Positions 1-10,127 of a stretch of DNA of 64,000 bases are shown here, in pieces. The stretch's first letter is position 1. The number at the start of each line of letters is the position of its first letter. The notes under the pieces are model-generated. The model was given only the letters and a program-made list of their open reading frames with translations, made no database searches and was not told the DNA's origin. The stretch covers positions 2,480,001 to 2,544,000 of the forward strand of contig NC_085921.1 in assembly GCF_035222485.1 (NCBI RefSeq). The letters are read 5' to 3'. The stretch comes from Podospora pseudoanserina (Eukaryota > Ascomycota > Sordariomycetes > Sordariales > Podosporaceae). The translations under genes were made by a program, and so were the position numbers.

Positions 1-1401
1 TGGGGCTGCTGGGCAGCCATTTGAGGAGCATGTTGGCTGGCGCCAAGACCAGCCATGTGCTGGCCGCTCATCTGAGCAATCTGGAGAGCCTGCAGCTGGT
101 TGAGCTGCATAGGGTTGAGCTGCTGACCAGGGAACATGCCGGGGACCATCATCTGCCCAGGGAGCTGCATCAACTGAGGCTGGCCAGCATACTGGAAAGC
201 GCCTAGACCAGAGATGGACTGGTGGTTGATGGACCCGCGGCTGCGATGGCCCGGCTGGAACCCCTGGTTCTGACCGGCGCCGGCAGACTGGTCCTGGCCC
301 TGATTTTGGTTCTGGCTCTGGTTGCGCCAGTTGCCATCAAAGTTCCGAGATCCAGTGCGGGCGTGACCTCCGCCAGCACCACCACCGCGGCGTTGGAGGT
401 CGTCGCCAGAAAAGTTCATACCACCACCACGTCCTCCACGACCACCGGCGCCGACAGCCATGCTCTGGCTGCGGCCATGACCGCCGCCGCGACCGCCACG
501 GAAGGAGGAACCTTGTGCGATCTGGCTGTCGGCTGGGGCAGCAACCGGAGCGGGCGCCGGGGCGGCACTAGCACCCTTTGCGTCAGTTTCTGTCTTTTCA
601 GCAGAGCCCGAAGCACCAGGGGCGGGGAACTGGAAGCCGGAGGTGGTGCGCTTCTGCTGGGCGATTTCGGCGGCCTTCTTGGCGTCAGCGAGGGCTAGGG
701 AGTGACGTCTCTGATGACCGCCCCCGGCGCCGCCACCTCTACCACCACGGCCGCCAGTGTTTTCTCCTCTCTGGGCGGGTTGGAGGTTTTCAAAGTTGCC
801 AAAGGCAGATCCCGAGGCTCCGGCGGAAGGGGCGGGAGGGGGGCCCCCCATACCCATGTTGGGAATAGCCGACTGATTACGGCGATGTGAGAGTGGCTGT
901 GTGGGAGGGGCCAAGGACACATTTTGCTGTTGAAGCTGGTTCGGGAATTGGAAGCCGGTCTGCGGCGAAAGGTTGGGCATGGCCTGCTGGAGAGGGTTGA
1001 AGCCGCCTTGGCCCAGAGCCTGAGCGTTCTGCAACATGCCCATGTGCTGATAAGTAGCTTGGAGCTGCTGCTGCTGCTGTTGCAGCAGCTCGATTTGCTG
1101 CGCAATGGCCAGTTGTTCCACTGCAAAGAAAAACACATGTTAGCTTGGCTGTTTGTGGCTTGAGGTGATGGTTGGTGAAGGTGATGGTTGGTGAGGGTAA
1201 TGGTTGATGGATGGCAGAAAAGGGGCGAATTCAGGGGTAGCACTTACTGCCGGGATTCGCATACATGCTCATCAACGGGGTCAACTCCGAAGGGCTACGG
1301 CGATGGGCGATATGCAGACGGCGGCCGGTAGGGCCAGGCACACCTCCAGGCTGAGCCTGGGGTTGCTGTGATTGTTGCTGCTGCTGCTGCTGTTGATCCA
1401 T
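1..1401 (-). CDS. ssd1: SSD1/GUL-1 RNA-binding translational repressor, N-terminal part (gene runs off the left edge)
   Basis: Two exons are visible, 1401-1248 and 1120-1, joined across a 127-bp intron (GTAAGT donor, TTTGCAG acceptor, split ATG codon). About 425 N-terminal residues lie in the window; the cold-shock and RNase II-like domains expected of Ssd1 would be beyond base 1. The visible part is the low-complexity Ssd1 N-terminus: a poly-Q start, a Q-rich helix, then RGG-rich stretches, with the family hallmark RRHSLALADAKKAAEIAQ near residue 190. Five perfect H-x-R-x-x-S sites (S38, S135, S192, S271, S309) match the NDR kinase (Cbk1/COT-1) consensus. In yeast and Neurospora, Ssd1/GUL-1 binds mRNAs for wall and polarity proteins and is controlled by that kinase. 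The start is the first ATG after a pyrimidine-rich leader. Family assignment is firm; function is taken from the family. Confidence 0.85.
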
Positions 1402-3412
1402 TGCGACTACTCAGGGGCTGAGGTGCGTGTGGATGGTGGGCAGACAGTGGACAGACGGACAAGGTATGGATGCACGTCGAGTGCGGTGCAAGTGTATGTT
1501 GTTGCGATATAAGCAAACGGACAGCGGGAGGCGGATGCAGACAGGAGTAGTCGATAATGGTCGGATGTCGTCGGGTCGTTTTGGTTTGTTGCGTTGCTGC
1601 GTTGCGTTGTTGTTGCTGTTGCTGAGCTGTGCGCTGTTCTTTTTGGGGGTTTGGTTTGTGAATGTGGAGATGTCGCCCACGGACGCTGCGGTTGGCAGAG
1701 GCAGAAACAGTTTTTTGAATTTCGAGTCCAAATGGGTTAATGAAAGATTGAAAAATGCGTCGAGCTTTGGGGGAGGGAGTGTGGGAGTGGGAGAGGTAGA
1801 GAGGGCTTGGTGTGTGAGAGCTGCGATAGCTGTTCGAGCGAAGCCTGAAGAGGGGACGGGGGAAGAGAGAGAGGTAGAGGGGAGGTCGGGGCAAGGAGGG
1901 TGCGATTGGGAAGACGGGAACCCGGAGGTTGTTGATGACGATGAAGCGAGACAAGAGACAGACAACCTGCTGGAAGAGACAGCGGAAAGGAAAAGGAAGG
2001 ATACTCCAGGGCGATGGCACAGTGCTTTTGGGTGGCTTCGAAGGGGGAGGGTGTGCTGTGGCAGCTACCGAAAGGGTAAGGAAAGTGGGGTTGCCCAGTG
2101 CCACGGCCAGCAAATCCGAATTGAAGGCGTGACGCACCAGCGGCGTCTCCAAGCTACCGTCCCACTATTCAACCCCTGCTCAAGCAAAGACGGATGCAGC
2201 CACAGGCCAATGGGCTCCATTCTCCTGCAGCCGATGGGGAACTTCACTTCTCTTTCTACCACCTCACCACTCTGACCGACACTTTCTTCCTAATGATCTG
2301 AACAACCTGGAAGAATATAAATTGTCTTGTGGCTGTGGTGAAGCCCTCTCTGTTTCAACCCTCTCCGAGCTTGAAGATATCAGGTTACAGGTAGGTGAGC
2401 AAAGAGGGGAACCTGGCTTTTTCTTCTAATCTGGGCATTGCGGGGGGCGAGACGCACGCACGGCTGTTTTGTGGGACTGGCTTTTCGTCTACAACCTCCT
2501 CCCAACTGACAGCTCGGGGACAATCATTGACTGGCAAGACCTGTTCTGATGAACCAGGCTGAGGCGGCACGGTGTTTGGTTGGAGCTGTCAGAACTGTCG
2601 AGCTAGCCCTTGATGATGCGTCCAGTCCAGCGCTCTGACTGTCAACTTGTTGCGGCACGAAACCAACATTTTCGGCAGTGTTGGAAGAGATGGACAGGAA
2701 TAGCTAAAACATTGCATCCGGATAGTCATTTGCCCTACTACTGCTAAATAAAGAGATACATACGATGGCTTTGATCACATCTTTTTGCTGATACCAGACT
2801 ACAGGGTGGATTGCAATTTGTCTTGATGGAGCCTCTGAGTTCTAGCTCTGTGAAACTGTTTTGATAAGCTCCGATATGTGGCTCCAACTGTTTGTTCCAT
2901 TGGGGTCCCGGCCCAGCTCTTGGAGACGCTGCACAGCTGGAAGCTCCAAACCTTGGGCGACGTTGAAGCCTGGAGACTCGTACCCGTCGTTCGGAATTAT
3001 CCACAACACCCGATGCCTTTCTTGTCCCCGCTGATCGCTAGCCTAGTTACATCCAATGCCCCGGTTGAGATGCGGCCATATCTCAATGTCCAACAGGAGC
3101 AAGAGGAAGAGGTAGCTGTCAAGGAGCAAGGTAGCAAAGAAGGGTTAGGGTTGTCGACATTGCTTTGTTGGGCAACTCAAAGCAGATCATCTGCTGCAGG
3201 GATCATCTTGGAGCAGGAAAAAGTTAAACACCAGGAGGGTGCATCTAACCCCGCGACTTTCTTTCATTCGCGGTTCACGGTTCAGCAAAAGAACAATCAA
3301 CGTCGCGACATTGACCACCTGTTTTCCCGCGCAACACATCCACCCTGCCGGATCTCTTGATAGACGCCTTACAAGCCATAAGCCGGGCGCGTCCCAGCAA
3401 CAAAACGGCACG
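1402..3412. other. Divergent intergenic region, ssd1 / gle1
   Basis: About 2 kb between two divergent starts. The ssd1-proximal 900 bp is strongly strand-biased (C/T-rich on the minus strand), fitting a long 5' leader. Open frames occur on both strands here (for example 1295-2152 minus and 1427-2275 plus), but they are simple-composition translations without recognisable domains. I see no gene. Confidence 0.5.
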
Positions 3413-5108
3413 ATGCAGCGAGCATCTCCCTCGCCAGCGCGGAGCTACGATGTCGCCAGCCCTCACCGAGCCGATCTCGCAGAAATCTTCAACCAAGACA
3501 GGAACTCGCCGGCGCGTCACAGGCAAATCCTCGAGACCTCAAGACAAGAACATACCAGAATTCGAGAGGAGGCCGAAAGGGTGCTGCAAGAGGCTCGTCT
3601 GAAGGAGGAAAGAGACCGAGTCCTCGAACAGAGAAGAAAAGAGGAGGAGAGGATCAAAACCGAGCAGGAATTAGCTGCCGAGCGCGTCAGATTAAACGAA
3701 CTCAAGGCGAAAAAGATTGAGATTCCCCCGTTACTACCAGATCCTGAACCACCAAAACCAGCCCCAAAGCCCACTCCACCAGCAGCTGTTCCTCCAGCCA
3801 ACAAAGTCGATGAACCAAAGCCGACTTCTGTACTCAATGGAGCCGGTCCGTTCGGGTCAACAGCACCCACAGCACAGCCATCATCAGGCTTGTTTTCTGC
3901 CAAGGCGCCTCCAGCCCCGACACCATCACCATCACCACCAGTACCCGCAGTAGCACCAGCTGCTAAGCCAGCAAATTCAGTCCTCGGCATCGGAGGGTTG
4001 CTCAATGGGACCAGCCAGACCAATGGTACGGCTGGGACAACAGGGGCAGTACCGGCAGCACCTCCAGTAGCTCCAACGGCTCTAGCGGTACCAACCATCG
4101 ACAGATATACCGTGATCCACAAGAACCTGAAAGGCCTGCGGAAGATGATGGCAGAACAGGCCAAGACCAACCGGGCCCTGAAAGAGAGAATGGGAGATAT
4201 GAGGAGAGAACTCAGAAAGTGTATAGGCCAGCTTTCTGCGGGAGCTCCTGGTGTAAACCGGTCGCAGGCACGTACACCAAGGCGGGGACCTTGTCTCAAA
4301 ATTCGTTTTATGCTAACCGTGTAAACAGCAAACAAAAATTACTAATTTATTGCGCGAGGCACTGGCGAACCAGGTTCAGTCACAGCTCATTGACCCATCA
4401 GACTATGTCTTTGAGCCAAGACAACCCGTCGAAGGAGCAGCACGCAACGAGCCAGCACTGCCTTCACTGTTCATCTACCTCCTCAACATCTTCAGCAAAG
4501 GCGCCATCTCGCAGTTCATCAACGAAGCCTCAGCGCGACCAGAGACAGCTGACCCGGTAGGCGTCTGTGTAGCCGCTACAATCTCAGAACCGGACTTTCT
4601 CTGGCGAGGGAAATCAATGATTGACATTTTGCTGGCCAAGTTCAGGATAGTCTGCCCAGTCCTGTTCGGCTACCGAGGAAGCGAAAAGACCGAGCAAGGG
4701 CGAGCAAGACTTGGGTGGTGGAAAGACAGCGGGCGATGGATTGGTGAGCAACAACACATGGACCGGATGACGGGTCTCGGTGCCGGGTTCGCCGCCATCT
4801 CCCTCCGCAAGTTTGCCGCGTCCAAGAAGCAAAACCCGTATCCGGCTCGGCATTACTGGACCGCCATGGCGCGTATAGTGAACACGCCGGCGGTTGAGAT
4901 CAGCAACACGCAGTGTATCGTCCTGAAAGCCATGATTGAGAACTACGAAGGGAAATTCATCGACGCGTATGGCAGCGCCGCGGTTGTCGCTCTGCGGACG
5001 GCCCTCGTTGAGTTCCCTGCTAGAGCGCCGACAAAGGGTGCGGCGGTCCACTCGCTTGAAGTGTTGGCTACACTACTTAAGAAGAACACCGGGTTGACAT
5101 TGGGATAG
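3413..5108 (+). CDS. gle1: GLE1, nuclear pore mRNA export factor
   Basis: Two exons, 3413-4252 and 4329-5108, give 539 residues. The 76-bp intron has a GTAAAC donor, a TGCTAAC branch site and an AACAG acceptor, and the join is in phase 0. Residues about 37-105 form a highly charged coiled coil, residues 108-210 are a P/A-rich linker, and from about residue 245 to the end lies the all-helical GLE1 domain, with the sequence ITNLLREALANQVQ just after the intron. Gle1, with inositol hexakisphosphate, activates the DEAD-box ATPase Dbp5 at the cytoplasmic face of the pore to release exported mRNP. The length matches yeast Gle1 (538). The start is the first ATG opening the coiled-coil protein; the frame is open upstream, but that stretch reads like leader sequence. 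Confidence 0.88.
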
Positions 5109-5511
5109 AAACTGCGGTGGAACCAGAGGGTTCTTTAGAGTGGGGGCTGAGTGAGTTTTGGCGTGTATTAATACCCAGCGGCTGAAAAGGATATAACTCG
5201 GGGAATGGGAAAGGGTCAGCAAACAAATTTATTATGATATTGCTGGGTGGGAAGTTGTGTTGGGGGAAAAATGTTTGGTTAGCGGTTTGGATTGGCTCAG
5301 GTTGAACCATTCTGTAACAGCGTGTGTGTTGTTTAAATACCCTACAAGTGTATAACACAACTCCTAAATAACAAATACCGTCCCCAAACGCCGTATAAAC
5401 ATCGCTGTGACAAGAACCGTAGTCAAGTCCCGTATATCTACGCTGATCATGTGCAAGAACTCCCTGTCTTCCCAAAAAACCAAGTGCCCTACCCACCTCC
5501 ATCAAAACACC
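5109..5511. other. Convergent 3' region, gle1 / tlg1
   Basis: 403 bp between two convergent stop codons, AT-richer than the flanks and presumably shared 3' UTRs. No gene seen. Confidence 0.5.
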
Positions 5512-6293
5512 CTATAGAATCAACAGTATCACCAACAAAATCACCAAAACCAATATCAGCACCCCGATACAACAACTACTCAGCGTATCCTCATTCCTCT
5601 TCAGGACGTACTTCATCTTGTCCATCCCCGTCTGCAACCTCCCCCCAACCCTATCCGCCAAACCATCCACCACCTCCAACATCTCGGCCTGCTCTTCCAG
5701 CTCCCGCCCCATACTATCCGCCTGCCGCCGCAGATTGCCCACTGTTTGGAAGACTCCGTCCAGATGCTGATCCTGCTCCCGCATCATCATGACCTGCTGC
5801 TCTTGCTCGAACTGAGCGGCGTAGTCCTCCCCCCTTTCGTGATTGTCAAGATCGGCAAAGGAGGATGGGTCTGGGAGACTGCTGGAGGTCTTGGAGAGCT
5901 CCCCGCGCATGTCGTCGATTTCATTGCCTACTTCCTGCACGAGGCGTTTGCGGCGGGTGATTTCTGTTGGGGAGAGGTTGAAGTGGGAGGGGTTGGTTTC
6001 GATTGCGCGGATGGAGGCGAGGAGGTCGGATAGGTCTTCGGAGAGGGATTCGAGGGAGGACTGGAGTTCGGCACGGGCGGAGATGAGTTCTGGGGATGGG
6101 GTGGTGGTGGTGGAGGAGGAGAGGGAGCGGATGCGGAGGTAGGAGGTGAAGAGGGGGCGGGTGGTTTGGAGTTGGGTGAGGACATCTCTGTGTGTATGTT
6201 GTCAGATGAAAGGCGGCGTGGTATGTGTAGGGGGAGGGGGGCATACTGTTGGACTTGGAGGAAGGGGTCCTCTTCACTAGTCGAGGACATCAT
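5512..6293 (-). CDS. tlg1: Tlg1/syntaxin-6 type Qc-SNARE
   Basis: Exons 6293-6247 and 6187-5512 encode 240 residues. The 59-bp intron has a GTATGC donor and ACACAG acceptor and restores the family N-terminus EEDPFLQVQQDVLTQLQT. Residues 1-100 resemble the syntaxin-6 N-terminal three-helix bundle (DPFLQVQ..., TRPLFTSYLRIRS). Residues about 150-205 form the SNARE helix (REQDQHLDGVFQTVGNLRRQ), and residues 217-240 are a C-terminal hydrophobic anchor ending at the stop, the expected tail-anchored layout. Tlg1 SNAREs drive fusion of endosome-derived vesicles with the late Golgi and recycling compartments; in hyphae this traffic feeds tip growth. If the intron is ignored, a spurious longer reading frame (5928-6293) appears. 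Family assignment is strong. Confidence 0.85.
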
Positions 6294-6631
6294 TTTGAAT
6301 GGTTGGGATTGGGACTGCGCCGGAGGTTATGGGATTGGTGGCATTTGATTTGAGAGAGGGATAGGATTGTTATATAGGATGCCTTGAAGTCTTGCGACGA
6401 GTTGTGGATTTGTTATAAAAAAAAGTCGAGATGTGTTTGCTGGTAACCTTGAAGGATGACGTTTGCTCTGCTCTGCTCTGTTCTGCGCCAAAGAGGTGCC
6501 TGTTCACATCTCCAGTTCCCTGCACGCGCGTCTCTACATTCACGCCTGGTGTCCGGCTGCCGGATTGGAGACCCAGATTCCAATTCAACGCTATCCCCTT
6601 TGCGTCACGGGACTGGATTGATTGGAGCCTT

Positions 6632-6677
6632 GGCTGCGCAACGGCATGGTTTTCTCCTATATACTGGCAAGCTAACC
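6632..6677 (-). repeat. Inverted repeat, left arm (46 bp)
   Basis: The reverse complement of this stretch matches 7115-7160 at 41 of 46 positions. Four of the five differences are transitions. Weaker similarity extends for perhaps 70 bp more towards the centre. The outer side diverges soon after the arm. Confidence 0.75.
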
Positions 6678-6834
6678 GCATCCAGAATAAGTCCCCAGGG
6701 CTTAAGTTTTCCAACATAAAAAGGTCTGCAAAACACAGGTAAAAACAGGTCCTTACCGTGCACTTTATCTCTTCCACACGTCCCGGAAAACTCTGGAAGG
6801 CCCACGTATAGATAGTCGTGTCAAAATTCACAGG

Positions 6835-6930
6835 GCCATCAAAGCCATCGAGCCATCAGAGCCGCCAGGGCCAGCCGTCAAAGCCTCAAAACCGTCAAAA
6901 CTGTCAAAGCCGTCAGGGCCGTCAGGGCTA
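6835..6930. repeat. 9-bp minisatellite, about 10 degenerate copies
   Basis: Imperfect tandem units of the form CCGTCAAAG, CCATCAGAG and CCGTCAGGG fill this stretch, in the middle of the space between the two inverted-repeat arms. Copies vary mostly by transitions. It is not part of a supported reading frame. Confidence 0.7.
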
Positions 6931-7114
6931 TGGCTGTGAGGTTAGCGATGGCTTCGGCCTACGTGGGTAGTGGTAGTAGTGGTAGTGGTTTGGTGTAAAG
7001 AAATCAACATTCAAATTTAGGAAGGGTAGACTTACATATTGAGACCTACTTTTGTGCAGTGTTTTTGGTTTAAACCGATGTCAGGAATCTCTCGTGGACC
7101 TTTTGGCCAGGTCT

Positions 7115-7160
7115 GGTTAGCGTGCCGGTATATGGGAGAAAATCATGCCGTCGCGCAGCC
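7115..7160 (+). repeat. Inverted repeat, right arm (46 bp)
   Basis: Partner of 6632-6677 in opposite orientation, 41 of 46 identical. Read outward, both arms give a similar peptide (LACxYxGENHAVAQP), suggesting both derive from one repeated sequence rather than being a chance hairpin. Confidence 0.75.
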
Positions 7161-7478
7161 GGGCTCGATGAGTTGGTCCCCTCGCCCCCATCCATTGCCC
7201 CGCACTCTCAACCACTCACCTCGCTGTCCCGCCTCAAACCCCCCTGAAGACACCCCCTGTAAACCCGCCCCCCCAAGCTCGGCTCTCACCTGCCGCAAGC
7301 CCAAGTTGAAACAGAAACGTAGCTTCAACTGATCGAGGTGGCAGCAATAACAGTCCGAGTTCTGGACTTCTCATTTATTTTCTCTTTTTTCCCCTTCCCC
7401 CGCATTCTTGTCTTCAATTGATTCATTCCCTCAATTCTCTCTCCCTCACAGAAACACACCTCACAGAAGCAAGACACA

Positions 7479-8224
7479 ATGTTCAGCCTCAAGCGGGTCG
7501 TCCTGACCGCCACCGCCCTCCTGGGTGTGTCGATGGTTGCTTTCTCCCAGGTCGCTGAGGCTGCGAAGGGCCCCAAGATCACCCACAAGGTCTACTTCGA
7601 CATCACCCACGGTGATGAGCCCCTCGGCCGCATCGTCATGGGTCTCTACGGCAAGACCGTCCCCAAGACCGCTGAGAACTTCCGCGCTCTTGCCACTGGC
7701 GAGAAGGGCTTCGGTTATGAGGGGTCTACCTTCCACCGTGTTATCAAGCAGTTTATGATCCAGGGTGGTGACTTCACCAAGGGTGATGGCACTGGCGGCA
7801 AGTCCAGTAAGTGTTTTCCGGGGGTTTCTTGAGAATGAGACATGGTGTACTGACTAGAATCGCAGTCTACGGCGAAAAGTTTGCCGATGAGAACTTCAAG
7901 CTCAAGCACACCAAGAAGGGCATTCTCTCCATGGCCAACGCCGGAAAGGACACCAACGGCTCCCAGTTCTTCATCACCACTGTTGTTACTTCGTACGTTG
8001 AACCTGTCCGAAAATACTTTGGAAGGAGCTTTGGCTAACAAGTCCCCTGCAGCTGGCTCGATGGCCGCCACGTCGTCTTCGGCGAGGTCCTTGAGGGCTA
8101 CGATATCGTCGAGAAGATCGAGAACGTCAAGACCCAACCTGGTGACAAGCCTGAGAAGACGGTCAAGATCGCCAAGTCTGGCGAGCTGGAGGTCCCCGAA
8201 GAAGGTATCCACGTGGAACTCTAA
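7479..8224 (+). CDS. cypB: Cyclophilin B, secretory-pathway peptidyl-prolyl isomerase
   Basis: Exons 7479-7806, 7866-7992 and 8053-8224 give 208 residues. Both introns are about 60 bp with phases that restore GGKSIYGEKF and TTVVTSWLDGRH. Residues 1-28 are a signal peptide (basic start, hydrophobic core, AEA end). The rest is a complete cyclophilin domain with the catalytic and cyclosporin-binding set [28 protein letters not shown] and the Trp of SWLDG. It catalyses proline cis-trans isomerisation during folding in the ER. This form ends in HVEL, only loosely like the HDEL retention signal. A GT donor at 8205, inside the last exon, can instead splice in phase to 8522, giving a membrane-anchored 264-residue form (see next entry). 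Which form dominates cannot be decided from DNA alone. Confidence 0.88.
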
Positions 8225-8521
8225 ACACAGCGTTATTCTTTACATATACCCTTTTTTGCTTTCATTCTTAGTGCCGTCCGTGTGCCCAGGTTTTGCTGTG
8301 CTCCTCATCCGCACCTTGTTTGCTGACCGGGGATGTGTTTGCGTACCCAGGCCACGACGACCAAGATGAAAATCGAGAAACTATCACCTTTGGAGTTCAC
8401 AAGGCCGATATGAAGGATATTTCGTCATGATATTACACACACGCGAAGCAGAAAGACATGAAATTGATGAAAAAAACACGAGTGCTGATTTATGGGCTTT
8501 TGTTCCATTGCGTTCTTGCAG

Positions 8522-8709
8522 ACTTGGATGATGACTCTGCAGAGGTCACCGACGACGTTTATCCGACCGCCCCGATCGAGAGCAGCGGTTGGGCCATCTG
8601 TGGCAAGTTTTTTGTCTTTGCCGCTGTGGTGGCTTCTGTTGTTGGCTATCTTCGCCAACGCCACACGCAAAAGTCTAAGAAGGCTCGTTATGAGAAGAGC
8701 TTGGCGTAG
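8522..8709 (+). other. cypB: Putative alternative terminal exon of cyclophilin B encoding a membrane anchor
   Basis: Splicing from 8204|GTATCC to a CTTGCAG acceptor ending at 8521 joins phase 1 to phase 1. It replaces the last six residues (IHVEL-type end) with 62 others: an acidic linker (DLDDDSAEVTDD), a hydrophobic segment (GKFFVFAAVVASVVGYL) and a basic cytosolic tail ending KKARYEKSLA. That is the expected order for a type I membrane protein. The acidic, hydrophobic, basic order and in-phase join are unlikely by chance. The intron would be 317 bp, long for this genome. A second AG at 8350 also gives an in-phase short tail ending near 8430. Confidence 0.6.
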
Positions 8710-9095
8710 AGAGGATCGTAGGATTAGTGGGGAGCTGGGCTTGTATAGGTATTCCTTCATGGGAGACATGACAAGCTGTAGAATAAACTTGGTAAACTTT
8801 ATGGGCCGAGAGCAACAATTGCTCTGGTTGTAGTCTCAGCATGGTGCTGCTTGTTCTTATTCACTTCATGATTTCGGTTTACATGCATCACGTGGGCACC
8901 CCCGTTTCAAGCATCTTAAATTTTTGGGCTTGTCTATCAACCAAAGCACTCACTCATACATCCACACTCACACTCACAACTTAATTCTCCACGACCACAT
9001 CTAACGACCACGTTTGATAGATACCCGAACCCCGTTTTCGTCGCCGAACGTTACCCCTTTCACCACCAGGTCATTTGGAAAAGAAAACAGCCAAA
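8710..9095. other. Intergenic, cypB 3' end and trm112 promoter
   Basis: 386 bp between tandem genes. It contains an ATCACGTG box (8887-8894) and a C/A-rich leader before the trm112 start. No gene seen. Confidence 0.5.
8887..8894. promoter_or_regulatory. CACGTG box of Cbf1/bHLH type upstream of trm112
   Basis: Perfect match to RTCACRTG, 202 bp before the trm112 ATG. The site is inferred from the consensus only; an 8-mer can occur by chance. Confidence 0.3.
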
Positions 9096-9550
9096 ATGAA
9101 ACTCCTCACCCTCAACTTCCTCACCTGCGCCGTAAAAACCTGCAAGTCCTCCTCGGACTCGTTCCCCCTCCACCCAAAGGACGCCGAGCTCGCCTCGGAC
9201 GACGTCGACGTCAACCCGGAGCTGTTGGTCAACTTGCTTCCAAGACTGGACTGGAAGGCGCTCAAGACGACGTCCGCAGAGGTATTTCTCCCCTCATGCA
9301 TCTATCCGGTATAAGACAAAACTTCAACCCTACTGACAGTGAATGTGTATAGCTCGGCTTCCCCCAACTCCCAGACTCCCCACCAACCATCGAACAACTC
9401 CAATCAGACGACAAGTTGTTGAAAGACCTGCACTCGCTGCTCATGGAGACGAACCTGATGGAGGGCAAGCTCGTCTGCGGGGTGTGCGGGCATGAGTATG
9501 CCGTTCGGGAGGGGATTCCCAACTTTTTGCTGCCGAGTCATTTGGTTTGA
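9096..9550 (+). CDS. trm112: TRM112, zinc-binding activator subunit of methyltransferases
   Basis: Exons 9096-9281 and 9353-9550 give 127 residues. The 71-bp intron carries a TACTGAC branch site and sits in phase 0 after SAE. The N-terminus MKLLTLNFLTCAVKTC and the C-terminal CGVCGHEYAVREGIPNFLLP are diagnostic; C11, C16, C104 and C107 are the likely zinc ligands. Trm112 is an obligate small partner that stabilises several SAM methyltransferases: Trm9 and Trm11 (tRNA), Bud23 (18S rRNA) and Mtq2 (release factor eRF1). Length matches the family (about 125-135). It acts in cytosol and nucleus. Confidence 0.93.
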
Positions 9551-10127
9551 AGTTTCTTCTTTTGGGTGGACGGACAGTTTGAGGAAGAGCGGGATCGATA
9601 TTGGGAGGGAAAGGCAAAATATCACGATTGGGCCCGGAAAAATCGGTGCATATGGTAGAGAAAATAGCTGTTTGCTTATGGGAATGTGATGGCATATGGG
9701 ATGGTGGTTAGGTTGTTCATCTTGTTGATACCAAAAAAAAATTGCAAAAGGTTCTGAAACACAACCTTTTCCTGATTTTATCATTGATTACTGGGAAGGA
9801 CTCGTTACTTCAAAAGTCAACGTGCAATTCCCACTCTCATTCTCCGTTGTCACTGACACCAACCATATTCAGACAAGAACCGAGTATGAAAATGCCACAA
9901 TTATGCCCTCGCCCAAGCCATTCCCAACTATCATAACTCCGTCCAGGCCAACAAAATGTAGGCCCTAAAGTAATAAACAAGACCAAAAAAGGAAAACGAC
10001 GAAACATATCTATGCTACAAGAGTTACACAGTTCTTCCAATACAGCCCATCCATCCAGCCATCCATCCTCCCTTCTTCATTCACAGTCATACCCATACAC
10101 ACCCACCCGCACTTACGCCCAGTATGT
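9551..10127. other. Convergent 3' region, trm112 / big1
   Basis: 577 bp of AT-rich sequence between convergent stops, presumably 3' UTRs. No gene seen. Confidence 0.5.

Larger units (their letters stand above)
6294..7478. other. Divergent intergenic region, tlg1 / cypB, with inverted repeats and minisatellite
   Basis: 1.2 kb between divergent genes. It holds an inverted pair of 46-bp repeats and a 9-bp minisatellite, listed separately. The cypB-proximal 150 bp is C/T-rich, typical of a strongly expressed fungal promoter and leader. No protein-coding gene is supported. Confidence 0.6.

Noticed and set aside
222-698. Plus-strand open frame opposite ssd1
   Set aside because: Alanine/threonine/glycine-rich shadow of the RGG-coding stretch on the minus strand.
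1295-2152. 285-codon minus-strand frame upstream of ssd1
   Set aside because: Overlaps the ssd1 first exon in another frame and reads as translated pyrimidine-rich leader.
5928-6293. 121-codon minus-strand frame sharing the tlg1 start
   Set aside because: It is read-through of the 59-bp tlg1 intron; splicing restores the conserved SNARE N-terminus.
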